DNA of 5,042 nt from Thermococcus sp. (GTDB lineage: Archaea > Methanobacteriota_B > Thermococci > Thermococcales > Thermococcaceae). A program made the translations under genes and the position numbers. How positions within the stretch are numbered: the first letter of the stretch is position 1; each line of letters starts with the position of its first letter. This document shows positions 1 to 5,042 of this stretch, one piece after another. The stretch spans positions 1 to 5,042 of the forward strand of contig WAMH01000104.1 of the NCBI GenBank assembly GCA_015522395.1. The letters are read 5' to 3'. Below the pieces are notes generated by a model. The model did not search any database. It saw nothing but the letters and a program-made list of their open reading frames with translations, and was not told the DNA's origin.

Positions 1-479
1 CCCTTGTTTATCCACGGCTTCTTTACATGTATCGCGAAGCCTGAATCGACAGCGGTAAGGTTCAACCCGAGCTCCTCTATGATCTCCCTCACCGCCTCAA
101 CCGGAACCTTCCGCGTTATCACGAGGCCTGCCTTCCTTTCCATCATCGAGTAGCTCAGCTCCGCCTCTGGAAAACGCTTTTTGATTTCACTCCATAGGAT
201 CCACTCCTCGTCCATGTCCGTCAGAAAAACGCGCTTCCTCATCGTCCCCTCGCCCTTCAGTGAGAGCGCTCCACCATCCTCAGCAATGACGGGGCCGCTG
301 GTGCCTATGAAAACGGCAGCTGCCTCCGCAAAGGGAACCGAGTTTCCCGTGACGAGCATAACCGGGACGCCGAGGCTCTCGGCAAGCCTTATCGCCTTCA
401 GGGCCTCTATGCTTATCCTCCTGTCGCGGTATGTGATAGTGCCGTCTATATCCAGTGATATTGCCTTTATTCGTCTCAT
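1..479 (-). CDS. Phosphoglycolate phosphatase, archaeal HAD type (N-terminal part, cut by left edge)
   Basis: This is the first 159 codons of a HAD-superfamily hydrolase, starting at ATG 479-477 and running off the left edge. Residues 8-16 (SLDIDGTIT) are HAD motif I, with nucleophile Asp10 and acid/base Asp12. VTGNS at 43-47 is motif II (Thr44). The region around 65-72 (VIAEDGGAL) fits the start of the cap domain of Cof-type (IIB) members. The final visible residues, HVKKPWINKG, probably carry the motif III lysine; motif IV lies outside the window. Archaeal members of this family (Thermoplasma TA0175 type) are about 225-240 residues long, so about two thirds is visible. By family, it removes phosphate from 2-phosphoglycolate in the cytoplasm with Mg2+. 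Substrate range is an inference, since HAD phosphatases are often promiscuous and another sugar-phosphate phosphatase role is possible. It follows truD after 51 bases and has its own likely promoter. Confidence 0.88.
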   Translation of the reverse strand, partial: MRRIKAISLDIDGTITYRDRRISIEALKAIRLAESLGVPVMLVTGNSVPFAEAAAVFIGTSGPVIAEDGGALSLKGEGTMRKRVFLTDMDEEWILWSEIKKRFPEAELSYSMMERKAGLVITRKVPVEAVREIIEELGLNLTAVDSGFAIHVKKPWINK

Positions 480-483
480 TCTC

Positions 484-489
484 TCACCC
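484..489 (-). promoter_or_regulatory. Ribosome binding site of the phosphatase gene
   Basis: Read on the minus strand this is GGGTGA, whose GGTGA part pairs with the 3' end of archaeal 16S rRNA. It ends 4 bases before the ATG at 479, which supports that start. Confidence 0.6.
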
Positions 490-501
490 GGAAAAGAGGA
501 C

Positions 502-532
502 GATGGGTCAGATATAAGACTTTCTGCCCATC
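502..532. repeat. Imperfect inverted repeat around the phosphatase TATA box
   Basis: Plus-strand GATGGGTCA (502-510) and TGCCCATC (525-532) are inverted copies: six continuous complementary bases (GATGGG/CCCATC), one unpaired base, then two more pairs. The 14-base centre holds the TATA box. It could be an operator, or in RNA a weak hairpin that overlaps the truD stop codon. The arms are short, so chance is possible. Confidence 0.35.
511..525 (-). promoter_or_regulatory. Probable TATA box and BRE of the phosphatase gene
   Basis: On the minus strand the sequence reads AGAAAG followed by CTTATATC (511-518), matching an archaeal purine-rich BRE plus TATA box. The TATA centre is about 35 bases before the ATG, so transcription would start near 489-490 and leave a leader of roughly 10 bases. 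That is common in Thermococcales. The element lies in the 51-base gap just past the truD stop codon. Confidence 0.6.
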
Positions 533-1778
533 AGTGATCCTTCATTATCTCCCTCAGAACGCTCGTGGCGTAGACGCCCTTCGGCAGGAAGAAGCGGAAG
601 CACATGCCTTTCTCGGGGACGTAGCCGTAGGTCAGCCCGAGAGGCCTTATGAGGAGTTCCCTCCGACCACCGGCTTCGGCCATTGGCTTCGGCAGTTTTC
701 TGAAGGTTTCGAGGCTCAGGCCTTCCTCCTCAAGGATTTTCTCCTCGAGTCTTCCGGGCAGTCCCTTCGCACGTCTCATGGCGAAGCCGAAGAGCGGACC
801 AGAAACCATGGCTTGACTCTTCCTTATCTTTTCGTTAACGAAGTCCCTGGTTGTCTCTGTAACGCGGTAGGTTCTGTCACGGTAGGGGATGCCCCCCCTC
901 ACCTGAACGACTATATCGCCTACTAGGGCCTCGTTGAGGGGAAGCTCCTCCATTCTCTGGGAGAGATAGAGGTTGAAGAGGTAGCTCTGGTAGGCGTGGA
1001 CGAAGATGCGCATTATCGGAAGCGGCAGGCTTAAGAAGGCCCGCCTCCAGCTCCCGGTTTTCCTGTAAGTGTAGAGCAACGTTCTTTCGTACCTCAGGAA
1101 GTGCGGGAACTCCTCCAGGGCCCTGTCCACGTCACCGGTCTCCCAGAAATGTCTTCTCGCCTCATCCCCTTCCATACCTCCCCCGTGGGCGCCGAGGAAG
1201 AGCCTCGCCGCCTCCTCAAAGTCGCCCTGCAGGAGCAGCTTTCCGATGAGGTGGTTTGTAACGCGCCTCTCTCCAAAGCGCTGGTAGCCAAAGTAGTTTG
1301 GAAAGCCGCCTTTCTCGTGGAGTTCCCTCACTATTGCCCGAGTTCTTTCAAATACCCCCTCATCAACGTCCCTAACTATTATCCGGAAGCGGTTGCCGAG
1401 GAGGTGGCCGAGCTTGATGAACCTCCCATATGAGACGAACTTCAACTCAACGTCCCTTATTTGAACGCCTGCAACCTTCTCCTTCGCTTGGGAAGGCACA
1501 CTTATGTACTGGTAAGTTATGGCTTTTCGGTCCTTTGTCCCGGCGAAGCCTATATCTCTGTGGCTTATTCCGGCGCGCTTGGCTACCTCTTTGATGGCAC
1601 TCACCGTGTCCCAGTTCCGCTTTTTGAGGATAAAAACCGCGTGCTTTCTCCCCTCGAAGATGGAAGGTAAAGGATCCTCCATGACCACGAAGTCCTCGGG
1701 TTTAACCTTTATCCTTCCGCCTATCCCGGGCTTTTCGCTCAGATAATCAAAATGGGAGAAGAACTCGCGGTAGTCCAT
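531..1778 (-). CDS. truD: tRNA pseudouridine synthase D (TruD/Pus7 family)
   Basis: A complete 415-residue TruD-family enzyme, which turns a specific tRNA uridine into pseudouridine. Bacterial TruD modifies U13. Archaeal homologues (aPus7) are reported to act on U13 and, in Pyrococcus, on U35 of tRNA-Tyr; which applies here is inference. Visible family motifs are KPEDFVVME at 26-34; GFAGTKDRKA at 77-86 with catalytic Asp83 (equivalent to E. coli Asp80); NYFGYQRFG at 161-169; HAYQSYLFN at 261-269; and the C-terminal LPKGVYATSVLREI at 398-411. Both catalytic-domain halves and the intervening TRUD insertion are present, and the length is normal for archaea (about 400-430). The ATG at 1778 is supported by GGTG six bases upstream, inside the last pth2 codons. 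The gene starts 3 bases after the pth2 stop, so the two are very likely co-transcribed and translationally coupled. Confidence 0.96.
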   Translation of the reverse strand: MDYREFFSHFDYLSEKPGIGGRIKVKPEDFVVMEDPLPSIFEGRKHAVFILKKRNWDTVSAIKEVAKRAGISHRDIGFAGTKDRKAITYQYISVPSQAKEKVAGVQIRDVELKFVSYGRFIKLGHLLGNRFRIIVRDVDEGVFERTRAIVRELHEKGGFPNYFGYQRFGERRVTNHLIGKLLLQGDFEEAARLFLGAHGGGMEGDEARRHFWETGDVDRALEEFPHFLRYERTLLYTYRKTGSWRRAFLSLPLPIMRIFVHAYQSYLFNLYLSQRMEELPLNEALVGDIVVQVRGGIPYRDRTYRVTETTRDFVNEKIRKSQAMVSGPLFGFAMRRAKGLPGRLEEKILEEEGLSLETFRKLPKPMAEAGGRRELLIRPLGLTYGYVPEKGMCFRFFLPKGVYATSVLREIMKDH

Positions 1779-1781
1779 GCC

Positions 1782-2138
1782 TCACACCAGCTTCAGATGT
1801 CCGGTAACTCTATCAACGAGCTCCTCCGGGGCGGGACCAACGGCCAGAACCGTAATCGTTCCGGGTGGAATCTCGGTTAAGCCGGCATCCCTTATGAGAG
1901 CAGTCGGAAGTCCGAGCCTCTCTGATTTCTCCTTCAGCTGGAAGAGTTCCTCAAGGTTCTCGGCCTTTACAACAACTTTCTTCTGTCCCTCGTTGAACCA
2001 GGCCTTAAACCACTCCGGCTTCTCCTTCTGGGCCTTGAGTGCCGCTGTAACCGCCCCGTGTGCTACCTGAACCGCAAACTTGCCCCTGCTGAGCTTTAAG
2101 TCCTTCCGCGAAACGATGACCTGCTTGTACTTGAACAT
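1782..2138 (-). CDS. pth2: Peptidyl-tRNA hydrolase, archaeal/eukaryotic type (Pth2)
   Basis: A complete 118-residue Pth2, the usual length for archaeal members (about 115-125). It cleaves the ester bond of peptidyl-tRNAs dropped from stalled ribosomes, freeing the tRNA for reuse in the cytoplasm. Signature stretches are SRGKFAVQVAHGA at 17-29, KVVVKAENLEEL at 54-65 and RDAGLTEIPPGTITVLAVGP at 83-102. Lys20, Asp84, Thr88 and Thr96 match the conserved Lys/Asp/Thr/Thr set known from the Sulfolobus enzyme, with the same Asp-Thr-Thr spacing (4 and 8 residues). It is unrelated in fold to bacterial Pth1. ATG 2138-2136 is the only sensible start: it gives the canonical N-terminal strand (KQVIVSRKDL) and a TATA box sits about 34 bases upstream. 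The ribosome binding site is weak (GGGATGTGAG directly before ATG, one mismatch from GGGAGGTGAG). It is probably the first gene of a pth2-truD transcript. Confidence 0.97.
   Translation of the reverse strand: MFKYKQVIVSRKDLKLSRGKFAVQVAHGAVTAALKAQKEKPEWFKAWFNEGQKKVVVKAENLEELFQLKEKSERLGLPTALIRDAGLTEIPPGTITVLAVGPAPEELVDRVTGHLKLV
1785..1788 (-). promoter_or_regulatory. Ribosome binding site of truD inside the end of pth2
   Basis: GGTG on the minus strand spans the last two pth2 sense codons (CTG GTG) and lies 6 bases before the truD ATG. Ribosomes finishing pth2 would cover it, which points to coupled translation. Confidence 0.5.
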
Positions 2139-2168
2139 CTCACATCCCGGAAGAAGTTTGGGGGGATG

Positions 2169-2180
2169 CTTATAAATTTA
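2169..2180 (-). promoter_or_regulatory. Probable TATA box and BRE of the pth2-truD transcript
   Basis: On the minus strand the sequence reads TAAATTTATAAG, a strong archaeal TATA box (TTTATAAG at 2169-2176) with an A/T-rich BRE before it. Its centre is about 34 bases before the pth2 ATG, predicting a start near 2148 and a leader of about 10 bases. Confidence 0.72.
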
Positions 2181-2194
2181 AAGTCGGAGAAGTG

Positions 2195-2200
2195 AAAAAA
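2195..2200 (-). terminator. Possible oligo-T terminator of the surface protein gene
   Basis: Six consecutive T residues on the minus strand lie 10-15 bases after the surface protein stop codon and just before the pth2 promoter. Archaeal RNA polymerase terminates at such T-runs without needing a hairpin. A single run of six is weak to moderate, so some readthrough into pth2 is possible. Confidence 0.45.
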
Positions 2201-2209
2201 GCGAAAGGC

Positions 2210-4270
2210 TCAGAGCTCGACTATCTCAGAACCCTCCCCGGACTCTTCAGTGTTCTTCTTCGGCAGTCCACCGGGCCTGCGCTGCTTCCTTCTCTCGAGC
2301 TTCTCCCTGAGGGTTTCAGCGTCGTTCCAGTACTTGTAGGCAACGCCCGCGAGGACTATCGAGATCAGGATGAAGAGTATCGCGAGTGGCTCCCAGGGGT
2401 TGCTCTTCTTCTCCTTGGGGAGGTACTGAAGGGAGATGTTGGCGAGTTCGCTGGCGAGCGGTTTAGGATTCTTCATCCCGGCGAGGGTCTTGTTGACGTA
2501 CGCAGGAAGCTGATCAGGCGTTGGCCAGACCTCCACCTTCTTCACTATGACCTCGGGCGGAATACTGTTGATGGTGACGAGGTTCCCCAGCTGAAGAGCG
2601 TGCTTTCCTCCAAGCGGGTCGAGGTAGACGAGGGTGGCCCTTACGTTGGTCAGGTTCTCCTTCAGAATCTTCAGGTCAACCTGGAGCGTTTTCGTCTCCC
2701 CGGCCCTCACGGTTCCAATCTTCACGACGGAGGGTCCGTCAACGCTCTGGGGAAGAGAGAGGATCAGCGTGGCGTTCTTGATGAACTCGTAGTCAGGGTT
2801 GCCCTTGGCGGCACTTACGGAGAACTTCACCTTAACGGTGTCGTTGACCTTCGCCGTGACGTAGTTGCTCCAGGTGCCGTTGTAGGCAAGGGCGTTGACG
2901 CTTAGGACAGGCAGGGCGTAGACCTTAATGCCCCCGAGCTGAGGCGAATAGACGATCCTCTTCTGGCCCGTCTCGAGGCTCTTGTCGTCGTAGAACGTCA
3001 CAACGGCGCGCCCTATGTTGAACTCACCAACCTTGGTGGGCTTGAGAACGTATATAAGAGCCGGCATGCTGGTGAAGGCCGGGAAATTCTTGAGGGTCCA
3101 GACCTTGGTCATACTCACCAGCTGGAACCCGCTCGGAATCGGCGCCGCAACGTTGACGTCGTAGGCGTCCCCGCGCCCGAGGTTCCGGACGTTTATCGTA
3201 ACGACGAGGTTATCGTTTATCATAATCTCCCTGGGTATGGCGGTGATGTTAACAAGCAGGTTGGCGCGCCTGAGTATGGGTTTGACCTTCGCCCCCATGG
3301 GGGCGTAAACCCTGACAGTGGCGCGGCCGTGATCGGGATCGACGTTCTGAATGGAGAGCTTGATGGGCGTTCCAGGGACCAGCTTGGGAACGTCTCCAAC
3401 GCCGAGGATGAGACTTCCAAGGCTCTGGTTGCCCTTGAAGACCTCCGCCTTAACGCCTATCGGCGTCACGGTCAGGAGGCTGACGTAGTAGGTGGTGGAG
3501 TTGACGATGACCGGGAGCTTCTCACCGGTGTAAAGAAGGCCGTCGTAAACGAGAACCGTCTCCTCCGGGGTCTCTGGCTGGGTCGTATTCTCCTTGGTGA
3601 TTATTTTGAAGGCCGTTGAGGCGACCTTGGGGACGTAGATATCAACAACGGCCGATTTTCCACTCGTAACGTTCAGAAGCCTGACGTAGAGGTAATTCGA
3701 GTAGTAGTGCTCGGAATCGAGTTTGTAGGCCACTCCCGCACCGGCGCCCTTGCTGACGACTAGGGTCTGGGTGGTGCCATAGGGCATGGTGACCTCGAAG
3801 GTGGCCTGATCGCTCGATGCCGAGGTGAGCTTCACCTTTATCTGCGGAAAACCCTCCGGTAGGGTCACGGTTTCTCCAACGGTGAGCTCCCTGTTGGACA
3901 TGATCCTCTGAAGGGGCGAGGATATACCGAGGAGTATTGCCTTCGTGTTGTGCCCGACCCACTTGTAGACGCTGATGTTGAGGTAGACGTTGCTGGCGGA
4001 GGGATAAGCCCAGTGCTCGCCGTCCTTGAAGAGGTGACTCAGCGTTCCCTCGGGTCCCTTCACGGTGACGAAGAACTCCGTGAGGTTGAAGTTCGTGTCA
4101 ACGAACTCTATCTGGAAGGGCCCGAGTTCAACCTTGTCACCAAGGTTCAGGGTTATCGAGCCAGTTATGCTCGCGTCGGGAAGAGCGCTGGCCGATTCCA
4201 CTGGACGAACCATTGGCGTGATCGACAGAACCATCAAACCCAGCAGGATTAAAGCAATGGCCTTTCTCAT
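2210..4270 (-). CDS. Secreted, membrane-anchored surface protein with S-layer-type Ig-like domains, function unknown
   Basis: A 686-residue protein that I cannot name. Residues 1 to about 27 form a signal peptide: basic MRK, hydrophobic core 4-21, and small residues ASA at 27-29. Residues 40-324 hold three diverged repeats. Residues about 337-450 and 453-570 look like two Ig-like beta domains of the archaeal S-layer-related COG1361/CARDB/DUF11 kind. Thirteen N-glycosylation sequons (N62, 98, 200, 228, 257, 281, 341, 464, 476, 499, 539, 593, 611) all precede one transmembrane helix at about 627-645. The tail, 646-686, is rich in Arg/Lys then acidic, so it should be cytoplasmic. It therefore probably stands on the outer face of the membrane beneath or beside the S-layer, perhaps as an adhesin, S-layer anchor or scaffold; this is inference. 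No catalytic motif is visible. ATG 4270 is preferred over an upstream TTG at 4285 because GGAGG lies 8 bases before the ATG and the TTG overlaps it. It has its own promoter after aspS. Confidence 0.85.
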   Translation of the reverse strand: MRKAIALILLGLMVLSITPMVRPVESASALPDASITGSITLNLGDKVELGPFQIEFVDTNFNLTEFFVTVKGPEGTLSHLFKDGEHWAYPSASNVYLNISVYKWVGHNTKAILLGISSPLQRIMSNRELTVGETVTLPEGFPQIKVKLTSASSDQATFEVTMPYGTTQTLVVSKGAGAGVAYKLDSEHYYSNYLYVRLLNVTSGKSAVVDIYVPKVASTAFKIITKENTTQPETPEETVLVYDGLLYTGEKLPVIVNSTTYYVSLLTVTPIGVKAEVFKGNQSLGSLILGVGDVPKLVPGTPIKLSIQNVDPDHGRATVRVYAPMGAKVKPILRRANLLVNITAIPREIMINDNLVVTINVRNLGRGDAYDVNVAAPIPSGFQLVSMTKVWTLKNFPAFTSMPALIYVLKPTKVGEFNIGRAVVTFYDDKSLETGQKRIVYSPQLGGIKVYALPVLSVNALAYNGTWSNYVTAKVNDTVKVKFSVSAAKGNPDYEFIKNATLILSLPQSVDGPSVVKIGTVRAGETKTLQVDLKILKENLTNVRATLVYLDPLGGKHALQLGNLVTINSIPPEVIVKKVEVWPTPDQLPAYVNKTLAGMKNPKPLASELANISLQYLPKEKKSNPWEPLAILFILISIVLAGVAYKYWNDAETLREKLERRKQRRPGGLPKKNTEESGEGSEIVEL
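3299..4153 (-). repeat. Three diverged protein repeats encoded in the surface protein gene
   Basis: Residues 40-119, 128-214 and 245-324 share a layout. Each opens with G followed by D/E (LNLGDKVEL, LTVGETVTL, LYTGEKLPV). A beta-rich middle contains a short G-rich turn. Then comes a strand such as VYLNISVYK, YLYVRLLNV or IKLSIQNV, and each closes with a strand ending in Pro (GISSP, DIYVP, RVYAP). Identity is low and the alignment was made by eye. The corresponding plus-strand blocks are 3914-4153, 3629-3889 and 3299-3538. Confidence 0.45.
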
Positions 4271-4278
4271 GCCTTCAG

Positions 4279-4283
4279 CCTCC
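4279..4283 (-). promoter_or_regulatory. Ribosome binding site that fixes the surface protein start
   Basis: GGAGG on the minus strand, 8 bases before ATG 4270. A possible TTG start at 4285 would overlap this site and lack a comparable one of its own, so the ATG is chosen. Confidence 0.75.
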
Positions 4284-4316
4284 AAGGGTGATTAACTAAT
4301 ACAAAGGGGAAGGAAA

Positions 4317-4325
4317 GGTATAAAG
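4317..4325 (-). promoter_or_regulatory. Probable TATA box of the surface protein gene
   Basis: CTTTATACC on the minus strand begins three bases past the aspS stop codon. Its centre is about 51 bases before ATG 4270, predicting transcription from about 4297 and a leader near 27 bases, which leaves room for the GGAGG site. The upstream BRE is poor (AACGCC) because it overlaps the aspS stop. Confidence 0.5.
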
Positions 4326-4328
4326 GCG

Positions 4329-5042
4329 TTACGGTGTGAGCCTTCTCCTGTCCCTCGGGAAGAGTATGACCTCCCTGATGTTGGGAAGGTCAAGCATCTG
4401 CTTTATCAGCCTCTCAGCCCCAAGGCCAAAGCCGCCGTGCGGCGGCATGCCGTAGCGGAAGGCCCTGAGGTAGAACTCGAAGTTGGCTGGATTAAGTCCC
4501 TTCTCCTTTATCTGCTCGACGAGGATATCAACGCGGTGCTCCCTCTGGCCGCCGGAGGTTATCTCCACACCGCGGTACTCGAGGTCGAAAGCGCGACAGA
4601 CTTCAGGCCTGTCGTCGTACTTCATTATGTAGAAGGGTTTGGCCTCACTCGGGTACTGATAGAGGAAGTAGAGCGGCGCGTTCTCGTTCTCCATCATGTA
4701 CTTCCCGAGGAGCTTTTCTCCCTCGGTGTCTATGTCCTCCCCCCACTCCATCTTTTTGCCGAGGTCGGACAGGATTTCAAGGGCTTCCTCATAGCTCAGC
4801 CTCGGGGAGGGCAGCTTAGGCTCCTCAAGCTCGAAGTTAAGGGTTTCAAGCTCCCGAGCGTTGTGCTCGCGGACGTAGTTGATTGCATGAGAAACAAGCC
4901 TCTCGAGGATGTTCATTACCTCCTTCTCGTTCTCAATGAAGGCCATCTCCGCGTCGATACTCCAGGCCTCGTTTAAATGCCTGGTCGTGTTGTGCTCCTC
5001 TGCCCTGAAAATCGGCGCTATCTCATAGACCCTGTCCAGCCC
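4329..5042 (-). CDS. aspS: Aspartyl-tRNA synthetase, archaeal type (C-terminal part, cut by right edge)
   Basis: The last 237 codons and the TAA stop (4331-4329) of a class II aspartyl-tRNA synthetase, which activates aspartate with ATP and loads it on tRNA-Asp in the cytoplasm. The frame is open to the right edge, so the ATG at 4946 is an internal methionine, not the start. Counting from the edge, class II motif 2 is at residues 12-24 (FRAEEHNTTRHLN). SGGQREHR at 163-170 is a conserved AspRS active-site segment, motif 3 is GFGLGAERL at 204-212 with the ATP-binding Arg211, and the C terminus FPRDRRRLTP is typical. Archaeal AspRS is about 430-440 residues, so roughly half is seen. The missing N-terminal anticodon-binding domain decides whether the enzyme is specific for tRNA-Asp or also charges tRNA-Asn, so that cannot be told here. 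The AsnRS alternative is less likely because the fragment closely resembles the Thermococcus AspRS I know. Confidence 0.95.
   Translation of the reverse strand, partial: GLDRVYEIAPIFRAEEHNTTRHLNEAWSIDAEMAFIENEKEVMNILERLVSHAINYVREHNARELETLNFELEEPKLPSPRLSYEEALEILSDLGKKMEWGEDIDTEGEKLLGKYMMENENAPLYFLYQYPSEAKPFYIMKYDDRPEVCRAFDLEYRGVEITSGGQREHRVDILVEQIKEKGLNPANFEFYLRAFRYGMPPHGGFGLGAERLIKQMLDLPNIREVILFPRDRRRLTP

Noticed and set aside
181..537. Plus-strand open frame of 118 codons
   Set aside because: Antisense to the phosphatase gene, whose HAD motifs are clear; the Ser/Pro-rich translation is typical of a shadow frame.
534..926. Plus-strand open frame of 130 codons, and other frames across truD
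   Set aside because: All overlap truD, which has full-length conserved motifs; none shows a domain of its own.
1413..1419. TTGATGA resembling the C box of a C/D guide RNA
   Set aside because: The first base does not fit the RTGATGA consensus and no CTGA D box follows at the right distance; it is inside truD coding sequence. Similar hits elsewhere also lacked D boxes.
2192..2905. Plus-strand open frame of 237 codons starting with GTG
   Set aside because: It is entirely antisense to the surface protein gene apart from its first bases, resembles no family, and is explained by the codon bias of the opposite strand. It also starts inside the pth2 promoter/terminator gap.
4291..4300. Near-palindrome ATTAACTAAT close to the predicted start of the surface gene transcript
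   Set aside because: Arms of only four bases in an A/T-rich stretch are expected by chance; no second copy was seen.
4437..4976. Plus-strand open frame of 179 codons
   Set aside because: Antisense to the well-supported aspS fragment, with no recognisable domain or ribosome binding site.

Overview
The window looks like chromosomal DNA of a hyperthermophilic euryarchaeon of the order Thermococcales, most likely Thermococcus. The evidence is moderate GC content by eye, heavy use of AGG/AGA (Arg) and ATA (Ile) codons, archaeal TATA boxes about 30-50 bases before the start codons, GGTGA/GGAGG ribosome binding sites, and archaeal-type protein families (Pth2, archaeal TruD, archaeal AspRS, archaeal HAD phosphoglycolate phosphatase). 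The species is an inference from protein style, not proven.

All five genes lie on the minus strand, so they are transcribed from right to left. In order of transcription: the C-terminal 237 codons of aspS (aspartyl-tRNA synthetase, cut by the right edge); a 686-residue secreted and membrane-anchored surface protein of unknown function; pth2 (peptidyl-tRNA hydrolase); truD (tRNA pseudouridine synthase), starting 3 bases after the pth2 stop; and the first 159 codons of a HAD-family phosphoglycolate phosphatase, cut by the left edge. The longest gap between genes is 71 bases. No long stretch lacks a gene, and there is no sign of RNA genes, insertion sequences, CRISPR or recent transfer.

Three intergenic promoters can be proposed, in front of the surface protein gene, pth2 and the phosphatase gene. 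pth2 and truD look like one two-gene transcript with coupled translation. Three of the five genes serve translation: aspS charges tRNA, pth2 recycles stalled peptidyl-tRNA, and truD modifies tRNA. The phosphatase is a metabolite-repair enzyme. The surface protein is the only uncharacterised gene and the most interesting item. It has a signal peptide, three diverged N-terminal repeats, two Ig-like S-layer-type domains, 13 N-glycosylation sequons all predicted outside the membrane, one transmembrane helix and a charged cytoplasmic tail. I found no convincing novel multi-gene system; the neighbourhood is mostly housekeeping.
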